From: Pseudomonadota bacterium
GTDB taxonomy: Bacteria; Pseudomonadota; Gammaproteobacteria; Steroidobacterales; Steroidobacteraceae
Direction: 5' to 3'
Assembly (NCBI GenBank): GCA_021808195.1
Contig: JAKBCE010000013.1
Span: forward strand, 1-64,000
Length of the DNA stretch: 64,000 nucleotides
Under the pieces are notes generated by a model, which was given only the letters and a program-made list of their open reading frames with translations, had not been told where the DNA came from and did no database searches. The first letter of the stretch is position 1, and each line of letters opens with the position of its first letter. Below, piece after piece: positions 8,017 to 15,033 of the stretch. The translations under genes and the position numbers were made by a program.

Positions 8017-9492
8017 ATGGATCATCTGCCGATCTTCCTGCAGTTGCGAGCGCTGCCCGTCGTCGTGGTCGGCGGCGGACACATTGCGCAGCGCAAGATC
8101 GACCTGTTGCTGCGCGTCGGTGCGCAGATCACGGTGGTTGCCCCCCGGCTGTGTGCGGCCCTTGAGCGTCGGGTCGCAGACGGCGAGATCGCGCATCGCG
8201 ATGCATGCTTCGAGCCGCAGCACCTCGCGGACGCGCGCATCGTGATCGCGGCCACCAACCTCAAAGCACTCAATGCCGAAGTGTCGGCAGCCGCGCGCAC
8301 CCGCGCCATCCCGGTGAACGTGGTTGACGACGTCGAGCTGTCCACATTTTATTTCCCGGCCATCGTCGACCGCTCGCCACTCATCGTGGCGATCGGCTCG
8401 ATGGGTGAGTCCCCGGTGCTCGCGCGCTGGGTCCGCGAGCAGATCGAGGCGTTGCTGCCCGGCACGCTCGGGGCGCTCGCACGTTTCATCGGTGCTCGGC
8501 GCAAAGCCGTACAGGCGGCGCTGGCGCCCGCCTCGCGCAGGGCGTTCTGGGAGCGGATCGTGCGTGGCGGCGTTGGCACGCGGGTGCTCGCCGGTGATCT
8601 CGAGGGCGCCGGGCACGCCTATGAGCGCGAGTTGCGCGCCGCACGCCTGAGCTCGACGAATGGCTGTGGTCCCGGTGCGCTCGGGGAGGTTTATCTCATC
8701 GGCGCCGGTCCGGGGGATGCGGACCTGCTGACGCTGCGGGCGCTGCAGTTGCTGCAGCAAGCCGACGTGGTGCTGCATGATCGGCTGGTGCCTGCCGCAG
8801 TGCTCGATCGCGCCCGGCGTGACGCGCAGCGTGTGTTTGTCGGCAAGAGTGCCGCATGCGCAGTCGGCGAGGCGCACACCCGCCAGGAGCACATCCACGA
8901 TCTGATGATCCATTACGCACGCCAGGGTCTGCGCGTGGCGCGCCTCAAGGGCGGAGATCCGTTCGTGTTTGGCCGCGGCGGGGAAGAGGCGCAATGCCTC
9001 GCGCGCCATGGAATTCCCTACATCGTCGTGCCCGGCATCACGGCCGCTCTCGGCGCGGCGGCGGCGGCCGGCATTCCGCTGACACATCGGGACCTCTCGC
9101 ACAGCGTTACGCTGGTCACGGGCCATCCGCTCGAGGACGGCGCGCTCGACTGGAGCGCGCTCGCGCGCCCGCATCAGACCGTGGTCTTCTACATGGGCAC
9201 CGCATACCTGCAGGGCATCTGCGCGCAGCTGCGCGCCGCGGGCGCCGACCAGGCGCTGCCGGCTGCGCTCATCGAGCGGGCAACCCTGCCCGAACAGCGC
9301 ATCGTGCCCGGCACGCTCGCCAGCATTGCCGCACTCGGACAGCGCCGAGGTATTGCCGCGCCGGCATTGCTCGTCGTCGGCGAGGTTGCCTCGCTCGCGC
9401 AACCCTCTGGCGAGTGCGACACTCTCAAGGAGACGCTCGGCCCGACCAATCGGCACGCGAGCACAACGGAGGACTTACATGAGCATTGCTGA
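8017..9492 (+). CDS. cysG: Siroheme synthase (trifunctional)
   Basis: This 491-residue protein makes siroheme from uroporphyrinogen III. The N-terminal domain (residues about 1-200) has the NAD-binding motif VVVVGGGHIAQRKIDLLL of precorrin-2 dehydrogenase/ferrochelatase and the conserved SMGESPVLARWVREQIE segment. The C-terminal half is the SAM-dependent methyltransferase, with YLIGAGPGDADLLTLRAL, VRLKGGDPFVFGRGGEE-type motif (here ARLKGGDPFVFGRGGEEAQ) and PGITAALGAAAAAGIPLTHR. It lies between cysH and the cysteine synthase gene and overlaps the latter by 14 bases. It supplies the CysI cofactor. Confidence 0.95.
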   Translation: MDHLPIFLQLRALPVVVVGGGHIAQRKIDLLLRVGAQITVVAPRLCAALERRVADGEIAHRDACFEPQHLADARIVIAATNLKALNAEVSAAARTRAIPVNVVDDVELSTFYFPAIVDRSPLIVAIGSMGESPVLARWVREQIEALLPGTLGALARFIGARRKAVQAALAPASRRAFWERIVRGGVGTRVLAGDLEGAGHAYERELRAARLSSTNGCGPGALGEVYLIGAGPGDADLLTLRALQLLQQADVVLHDRLVPAAVLDRARRDAQRVFVGKSAACAVGEAHTRQEHIHDLMIHYARQGLRVARLKGGDPFVFGRGGEEAQCLARHGIPYIVVPGITAALGAAAAAGIPLTHRDLSHSVTLVTGHPLEDGALDWSALARPHQTVVFYMGTAYLQGICAQLRAAGADQALPAALIERATLPEQRIVPGTLASIAALGQRRGIAAPALLVVGEVASLAQPSGECDTLKETLGPTNRHASTTEDLHEHC

Positions 9493-10510
9493 AGGATTTG
9501 TGGGCGCGGTCGGCCACACCCCGCTGATCCGCCTCCGTCGCATCAGCGAGGAGACCGGCTGCACGGTGCTCGGCAAGGCGGAGTTCATGAATCCCGGCGG
9601 CTCGGTCAAGGACCGGGCCGCGCGCGCCATCGTGCTCGCCGCCGAGCGCAGCGGCGCGCTCGCCCCGGGGGGGACCGTGGTCGAGGGGACCGCGGGCAAT
9701 ACCGGCATCGGACTCGCCCACATGTGCAACGCCCGCGGCTACCGCTGCGTGATCGTCATGCCCGACAACCAGTCGCCGGAAAAGTATCGCCTGCTCGAGA
9801 CGCTCGGCGCCGAGGTGCACAAGGTACCGGTCGTGCCCTACAGCAACCCGAACCAGTACCAGCGGATTGCCGAGCGGCTGGCGGCGCACCTGCCCAACGC
9901 CATCTGGGCCAACCAATTCGACAACACCGTCAACCGCCAGGCGCACATCGACACCACCGGTCCGGAGATCTGGGCGCAGACTGACGGCCGGGTGGACGCT
10001 TTCACCTGCGCATCGGGTACGGGCGGCACCTTCGCGGGCATCGCACATTATTTGAAAGCGAAGCGCGCGACGGTGCGCTGCGTACTCGCTGACCCGCCCG
10101 GCAGCGCTCTTTACGAATACGTGCGCTGCGGTACGCTGAAGGCCACAGGTTCGGGCTCCATCACCGAGGGAATCGGCATTGGCCGCCTCACGGCCAACAT
10201 GCAGGATGCGCCCATCGATGACTCGATCCACGTGGAGGATGCCGATACCGTCCGTCACGTCTACCGGCTGCTGCACGAAGAAGGCCTGTTCCTCGGCAGC
10301 ACCAGCGGGTTGAACGCTGCGGCGGCGGCCCGCCTCGCTCGCGAGCTCGGACCGGGGCACACCGTCGTCACTGTGCTGTGCGACGGTGGGGCCAAGTATC
10401 AGTCCCGCCTGTTCAACCGCGACTGGCTCGCGCAGAAGGGACTGGCCGAGCACGCCCTCGGGGCAGCACGCGCCGAGCCACTCGATATCCGCGTCGCGAT
10501 GCACGGCTAA
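9479..10510 (+). CDS. cysK: PLP-dependent cysteine synthase
   Basis: This 343-residue enzyme joins sulfide with O-acetylserine to form cysteine. The PLP lysine lies in NPGGSVKDRAA, the substrate loop is GTAGNTG, and the phosphate-binding loop is CASGTGGTFAGI. The TAGNTG version of the loop is the one found in a branch of the CysK/CBS fold family, so CysM-like or CBS-like donor preference is possible. The ATG at 9479 has a GGAGG sequence 6 bases upstream and starts inside the end of cysG. The C-terminus has about 25 extra residues after the core domain. Context makes a role in sulfide fixation very likely; K versus M naming is uncertain. Confidence 0.88.
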   Translation: MSIAEGFVGAVGHTPLIRLRRISEETGCTVLGKAEFMNPGGSVKDRAARAIVLAAERSGALAPGGTVVEGTAGNTGIGLAHMCNARGYRCVIVMPDNQSPEKYRLLETLGAEVHKVPVVPYSNPNQYQRIAERLAAHLPNAIWANQFDNTVNRQAHIDTTGPEIWAQTDGRVDAFTCASGTGGTFAGIAHYLKAKRATVRCVLADPPGSALYEYVRCGTLKATGSGSITEGIGIGRLTANMQDAPIDDSIHVEDADTVRHVYRLLHEEGLFLGSTSGLNAAAAARLARELGPGHTVVTVLCDGGAKYQSRLFNRDWLAQKGLAEHALGAARAEPLDIRVAMHG

Positions 10511-10540
10511 ACGCGCCGCTCAGCGACGGCAAAGCGCCCC

Positions 10541-11044
10541 ATGACCGTTGCGCCGATCGCAATCCCAAGCTGGCTGAGCGCATTCATCCTGCTGGCTGCG
10601 GCCCATGTCGCCCCCTGGGCGGCCGCACGAGTGCTGGGTCCGCGCTGGGCCGCCCCCCTTGATGCCGGAGCGACGCTGCGCGATGGGCGCCGATTGTTCG
10701 GTGACCACAAGACCTGGCGCGGCGTACTCGCCTCCGGCCTGCTCTGCGCGCTGCTCTCGCCTGCCCTCGGCCACTCCGTGTGGCTGGGCGGGACGTTCGC
10801 CGCCCTGGCGATGAGCGCGGATTTGGCTTCAAGCTTCCTCAAACGGCGCCTGAAGCTCGCCCCAGGCCGCGAAGTCCCGGGCCTAGACCAGATCCCGGAG
10901 GCGCTCTTGCCATTGCTCGTGCTCGCACCGGCACTGCAGATTCGCCCGCTGACCGCCACAGTGCTGAGTGCTCTGTTTCTCCTGCTCGACCTGGCGGCGA
11001 TTCCCCTGCGCCATCATCGCAAAAACACTCGTCGCAGCCGCTGA
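10541..11044 (+). CDS. CDP-archaeol synthase (CarS)-like membrane protein
   Basis: This 167-residue protein is hydrophobic, with about four or five membrane segments. It carries the FGDHKTWRG motif (residues 53-61) characteristic of the CarS/DUF46 family, and a later PGLDQIPEALLPL segment that resembles the family's second conserved region. In archaea CarS activates digeranylgeranylglyceryl phosphate with CTP; in bacteria this family is related in fold to CdsA and its substrate is mostly unknown. It starts 30 bases after the cysteine synthase gene, so it may be co-transcribed with the cys block, without an obvious functional link. The basic tail (HHRKNTRRSR) is probably cytoplasmic. Confidence 0.75.
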   Translation: MTVAPIAIPSWLSAFILLAAAHVAPWAAARVLGPRWAAPLDAGATLRDGRRLFGDHKTWRGVLASGLLCALLSPALGHSVWLGGTFAALAMSADLASSFLKRRLKLAPGREVPGLDQIPEALLPLLVLAPALQIRPLTATVLSALFLLLDLAAIPLRHHRKNTRRSR

Positions 11045-11071
11045 GGGGAGGTCTTGACGGAGCGGTGGCAG

Positions 11072-11101
11072 GCTAGTACCTTTTTTTGAAAAGGTACTAG
11101 C
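11072..11101. promoter_or_regulatory. Perfect 13-bp palindrome, likely PadR operator
   Basis: GCTAGTACCTTTT (11072-11084) and AAAAGGTACTAGC (11089-11101) form a perfect inverted repeat with a 4-base centre. It ends 8 bases before the ATG of the PadR gene. A TTGACG (11054-11059) and TACCTT (11077-11082) 17 bases apart could be the promoter, so the palindrome would cover the -10 and start site. Autorepression by the PadR product is the natural inference. As RNA it would also be a hairpin against the start codon. Confidence 0.7.
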
Positions 11102-11109
11102 GTCATCAA

Positions 11110-11433
11110 ATGCTGGACGAGCCAAAACTGCAGGCGCTGCGCAAGGGCTTCTTGGAATTTCTGGTGCTGCGCATCATCCAGGGCTCGAGCGTTTACTCGG
11201 CGGACATTTTGAAGCGGCTCGCCGGAACCGAGTTCGCCACGCAGGAAGGCACGCTCTATCCGCTGCTCAGCCGTTTGCGCCGCGAGGGACTGCTCGACTA
11301 TGCGTGGCAGGAATCCGACAGCGGACCACCGCGCAAGTACTACCGTCTGACCGAGGCGGGTGCCAACCGCCTTGCCGAATTCAACGTCTACTGGACTCGC
11401 ATCCAACAGACAATCTCGTCACTGGGAGGTTGA
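11110..11433 (+). CDS. PadR-family transcriptional regulator
   Basis: This 107-residue protein is a minimal PadR winged-helix regulator. It shows the family hallmarks: LRKGFLEFLVLRIIQ-like first helix, the YSADILKRLAG recognition region, EGTLYPLLSRLRREGLL, and the wing with PPRKYYRLTEAG. It has only a short C-terminal helix, so it belongs to the small PadR-s2 subfamily. The ORF lies 3 bases before a PspC-domain gene, a pairing seen widely in bacteria, where PadR represses its own operon in response to envelope or drug stress. The leader palindrome is the probable operator. No Shine-Dalgarno is visible between palindrome and ATG. Confidence 0.9.
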   Translation: MLDEPKLQALRKGFLEFLVLRIIQGSSVYSADILKRLAGTEFATQEGTLYPLLSRLRREGLLDYAWQESDSGPPRKYYRLTEAGANRLAEFNVYWTRIQQTISSLGG

Positions 11434-11436
11434 GTC

Positions 11437-12627
11437 ATGCGACCGGTCATCGCCGTCAGTCTCAACGGCCGCGCGTATCAGCTTGAAGACGAGGCACACC
11501 GGGCACTCGCACAGTACCTCGACACGGCGGAGCGAGCGCTCGCGGGCAACCCGGATCGGGTGGAGATCATCGCCGATCTCGAACAGGCCATTGCGGACAA
11601 GTGCGACAGATTCCTCAATGCGCACAAGACGGTACTGACGCAGACGGAAATCGCACTGGTGATCGAGCAGATGGGTCCGGTCGAGACCGGAACCGACGGT
11701 GCCGCCGCGACGCCCGATCCACAGCAGACCGGCGCGCACAGAGACGGCACGACGCCCGCCCCGCCGAAGCGGCTTTACCAGATCAGCGCGGGGGCGCTGC
11801 TGAGCGGGGTCTGCGCGGGGCTCGCGGTGTATTTCGACGTCGACGTGACCCTGGTCCGCCTGCTCTTCGTGATCGCCGCGATCCTCACCGGCGGGCTCGC
11901 CGTCCTGGTGTACCTCGCCATGATGTTCATCTTGCCCTACGCCAACACACCGGAGGAGGTAGCCGCCGCCGCCGGCCTGCCCTTCAATGCTCGTGCGCTC
12001 ATCGAGCAGTGGAAACGCAAGGCGGCCCGATTCGCCGATGCCGCTGCTTATGCCGCCCGCCGGCAGGGCTCGAGCGCCGAGCACGCCCGTTGGCACGCCG
12101 AATGGCGCCGCGCACGCGCGCAGTGGCGAAGTGAGTGGCGCAAGAACCGCCCCGAGTGGCACGCCCGCCGGTGGCACAGCTGGAACGCGACCGCCCCGCC
12201 GCCACCTCCCCCGCCGCTGCCGCCTGCCGCAGCCTTCCTCTCCGGTCTCGGCTGGGCAGTACTCGGCATTCTCGTCGCGCTCATCACTCTCGCCTGGCTT
12301 GTGGCGCTGCTCTCGCTGCTCGCCACGGGTGCGTTGTTCGGCTGGTCACTGCCGCACCTGCCGCTGTGGGCCGCCATCCTCGTGCTGATCGTGCTCTACC
12401 AGTTGGTGCTCTCCCCGCTGCGGGCCCTGCGTTACGCGCACTCACCGCACCTCTACGCCTATCGGTACCGCTCACACGCGCTCGCCGACGCGCTGGTCGG
12501 CCTTGCCATCCTGGCACTGCTCGTCTGGCTCCTCGATCATCACCTGCCCGCCGTCGAACACGTGCTCAGCGTCCTCAGCGAGCGGCTCTCCTCACTGTGG
12601 CGACAGGTTGCCGCACCATCGCGCTGA
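11437..12627 (+). CDS. PspC-domain membrane protein
   Basis: This 396-residue protein has a soluble N-terminal part (about 1-105), a PspC domain (about 108-170; RLYQISAGALLSGVCAGLAV followed by two membrane helices), a long Arg/Trp-rich basic linker, a proline run near residue 255 and further C-terminal membrane helices. PspC proteins are inner-membrane stress sensors of the phage-shock type. The N-terminal segment resembles the part found in PadR-linked PspC proteins rather than in E. coli PspC. It is co-transcribed with the PadR gene, 3 bases apart, so it is presumably under its control. The product's signal is unknown. Confidence 0.85.
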   Translation: MRPVIAVSLNGRAYQLEDEAHRALAQYLDTAERALAGNPDRVEIIADLEQAIADKCDRFLNAHKTVLTQTEIALVIEQMGPVETGTDGAAATPDPQQTGAHRDGTTPAPPKRLYQISAGALLSGVCAGLAVYFDVDVTLVRLLFVIAAILTGGLAVLVYLAMMFILPYANTPEEVAAAAGLPFNARALIEQWKRKAARFADAAAYAARRQGSSAEHARWHAEWRRARAQWRSEWRKNRPEWHARRWHSWNATAPPPPPPPLPPAAAFLSGLGWAVLGILVALITLAWLVALLSLLATGALFGWSLPHLPLWAAILVLIVLYQLVLSPLRALRYAHSPHLYAYRYRSHALADALVGLAILALLVWLLDHHLPAVEHVLSVLSERLSSLWRQVAAPSR

Positions 12628-12657
12628 GTGCGCGGCCTGGCTGAGCCTCACGCCGCA

Positions 12658-13923
12658 TCAACCTGTGCCGATCGCCTGCTCGAGTTCGTGCACCAGCAGA
12701 TCTGCATGTTCGGGCTCGAAGGTAAGCGGCGGTCGAATCTTAAGCACAGTGCCCCCGCGACCGGTCGCACCGACGAGCACGCCCCGCGCGCGCAGGTCAT
12801 TGACGACACGCCGCACCTCGGCCGGCGCATCGCCGCCCCGCCCGGCCCGTTCGCGGAACTCTACGCCGATGAACAGTCCGACGCCGCGCACCGCTTCAAT
12901 CGCCGTGCTGCGGCCGGCGAGCGATCGCAGCTTTGCCATCAGGTAGCGGCCTGTGCGGTGTGCATTTTCCATCAGCGCTTCCTCCCGGATCACGCGCAAG
13001 ACCGCGCGCGCCGCCGCGCAAGCGACGTTGTTGCCGCCGTAAGTATTGAAATACTGCCGCGTCTGCGCAAAAGCCTCCAACAGCTCGCCGCGCCCGACCA
13101 GTGCCGCCACCGGGTAGCCGTTACCCATCGGCTTGCCCAGGGTGATCAGATCCGGCACGAGCCCGTGACGCTCAAATCCCCACATGGTCTCACCCAGGCG
13201 CCCAAACCCCGGCTGCACCTCATCAGCAATGAACACCCCGCCCGCGGCGCGAACCTCACGAACCGCATCCTGCAGAAAGCCGCTCGGTTCGGCCACGATG
13301 CCGTCGCTCGAGAAGATCGTATCGAGCAGCAAAGCGGCGAGCCGCACCCCCTCTGTGCGCATCTGTTTGATGCACTGGGACACCTGCGCTGCAAATCGCG
13401 GCGCATCGGCAGGGTGTCGCGGCGGCTGCACGGCGTACACCCCCGCGCCGAGCGGATTGCCCTCCTCCGGCGACATCCCCGCCAACACCTCCGTCGTGCC
13501 GTGGTAAGCACAGTCCGTAATGATGAATCCGCTGCCGCCGGTCACCGCCCGACTCACCTGCACCGCCAGATCGTTCGACTCGCTCCCGGTGCACGTGAAC
13601 ACGACGCGGTCGAGCTCCCCGGGCATCGTTCCAAGGAGTTCTTCGGCGAGCTGCAGCGGCTCCTCAGTGATATACCTCGTGTGCGTATTGAGGATCCGGG
13701 ATTGCTCGCAGATCGCATCGACGACCTGCGGATGGCAATGACCCACGATCGGCACGTTGTTGTACGCGTCAAGATAACGCCGACCCTCCCTGTCAAACAT
13801 CCACACCCCTTCGGCGCGCTCGATCAGCAGGGGCTGCTCGTAGAAATGACGGTAGGTCGGGGCGAGCAGCCGCCCGCGGCGCGCCATGACGGCCTCGTTC
13901 GTCCTCGATTCAGTCACGTTCAA
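12658..13923 (-). CDS. Class III aminotransferase fold, phospho-lyase type
   Basis: This 421-residue PLP enzyme resembles the AGXT2L1/AGXT2L2 branch (ethanolamine-phosphate phospho-lyase and 5-phosphohydroxy-L-lysine phospho-lyase) more than ordinary omega-aminotransferases. Similar landmarks are VPIVGHCHPQVVDA, ILNTHTRYITEEP and TGSESNDLA. The PLP lysine is K264 (TLGKPMGNGYP) and the pyridine-binding Asp is D234 (FIADEVQ). The start taken is TTG at 13923, which overlaps the kinase stop by four bases (TTGA); the alternative ATG at 13887 would remove 12 residues. Coupling to a small-molecule kinase fits phosphorylation followed by phosphate elimination, giving an aldehyde plus ammonia and phosphate. 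Function is inferred from family and context. Confidence 0.82.
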   Translation of the reverse strand: MNVTESRTNEAVMARRGRLLAPTYRHFYEQPLLIERAEGVWMFDREGRRYLDAYNNVPIVGHCHPQVVDAICEQSRILNTHTRYITEEPLQLAEELLGTMPGELDRVVFTCTGSESNDLAVQVSRAVTGGSGFIITDCAYHGTTEVLAGMSPEEGNPLGAGVYAVQPPRHPADAPRFAAQVSQCIKQMRTEGVRLAALLLDTIFSSDGIVAEPSGFLQDAVREVRAAGGVFIADEVQPGFGRLGETMWGFERHGLVPDLITLGKPMGNGYPVAALVGRGELLEAFAQTRQYFNTYGGNNVACAAARAVLRVIREEALMENAHRTGRYLMAKLRSLAGRSTAIEAVRGVGLFIGVEFRERAGRGGDAPAEVRRVVNDLRARGVLVGATGRGGTVLKIRPPLTFEPEHADLLVHELEQAIGTG

Positions 13924-14954
13924 ACACCCTGCTTCAGTAATTTCAGCGCGAGCTCAACTTGCGCGCACATCACCTGCGGCTCCTGGGCGACAGCATGACG
14001 GCTGCGCGGATTATTGCGCACGTACCACTCGTTCAGCACGACATTCATGAACAGCCTCACCGCCACCAGCACCGGGAGCACCTCGAGCTCCTGTCCGAGC
14101 AGCGGCATGTAAGTCTGATAACCGCGCAAAAATGCCTCACAGCAATCCATTGCGTGCGTAATCTCGAAGCACTGCGCTGGCATCAACTCGGCACATCCCA
14201 CCGCCACATCCGCAATCAGCGCGGTGTAGACCATGTCACCGAAATCGATCACGCCCGTGAGCCGCGACTCATCGGTCGGATCGAGCAGGATGTTGCGGGC
14301 ATTGAGGTCATTGTGAACGACCTGCTGCCGCGCCCCCTCGAGGGATGCCACGGCCCGAGGAAGCGCAGCGGCGAGAAACGTCCGCGCCAACGACTGACAC
14401 GGAAACGTGGGCAGATCCTCCAGCATGCCCGGCAGCACGCCGGCATTGCGCAGATCCCAAATGAGCGGGCGCTGCGCACCCGGGTGGCTGAAGGTACTGA
14501 GTGCCCGAGCGAGTCGCCCCGCGAGGCGACCGACAGCTTCGCGCTGAGCGTTCGAGGCCACTGTCTCGCACAATAGCCGCCCGGGCAGAAAGCTCAGGAC
14601 ATGCGCCGATCGCGCAGCGCCCCGCGCATCCCGCACGCGGACGCTCACCCCGCCGTCGCGCGTTTTTTGGACCCGTGGACACGGAATGTCCGGGTCGACT
14701 GTCGCCAGGTGCAACAGGGCGGCAGTCTGCAGCGCTGTGGCCGCCGGGCTGTCGCGCGCCGCGGCGACCTTCAGAACATACATTCCGCCCGTAGCCGTCG
14801 TCAGCTTGAAGTTCTCGTCACGCTCCCCCGTGAGGGGCGACAGCCGCACCGCCAGGCCATAGTGCTCACGGACCAGCGCGACCGCCTGTTCGGCAGTGAC
14901 GCCGGTCGGCGCGACGATCAGTTGCACCGACAGTGCGTCGCGCTGTTCCGTCAT
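13920..14954 (-). CDS. APH/choline-kinase-fold small-molecule kinase
   Basis: This 344-residue protein is in the aminoglycoside phosphotransferase family, in the part that includes hydroxylysine kinase and homoserine/ethanolamine-type kinases. Visible motifs are the nucleotide-binding GERDENFKLTTATGGMYVLK (K62), the catalytic loop VVHNDLNARNILL (D216, N221) and the metal-binding VIDFGD (D237). There is no export signal. It overlaps the phospho-lyase gene by four bases and follows the phospholipase C gene by 79 bases, all on the minus strand. The likely substrate is a small amino alcohol such as ethanolamine or 5-hydroxylysine. Antibiotic phosphorylation is unlikely given the partner. Confidence 0.82.
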   Translation of the reverse strand: MTEQRDALSVQLIVAPTGVTAEQAVALVREHYGLAVRLSPLTGERDENFKLTTATGGMYVLKVAAARDSPAATALQTAALLHLATVDPDIPCPRVQKTRDGGVSVRVRDARGAARSAHVLSFLPGRLLCETVASNAQREAVGRLAGRLARALSTFSHPGAQRPLIWDLRNAGVLPGMLEDLPTFPCQSLARTFLAAALPRAVASLEGARQQVVHNDLNARNILLDPTDESRLTGVIDFGDMVYTALIADVAVGCAELMPAQCFEITHAMDCCEAFLRGYQTYMPLLGQELEVLPVLVAVRLFMNVVLNEWYVRNNPRSRHAVAQEPQVMCAQVELALKLLKQGV

Positions 14955-15033
14955 TTCCGCCCCCCTCGCAGCACACGCACCCTGACGGGACGGCCCGGCC
15001 GCATCCCCGTTGCGCCCTGCCCCACGCGTCTCA

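Noticed and set aside
7768..9456. A 562-codon open frame antisense to cysG.
   Set aside because: It is the mirror of a clearly conserved gene in GC-rich DNA, with Arg/Ala/Gly-rich translation and no family match.
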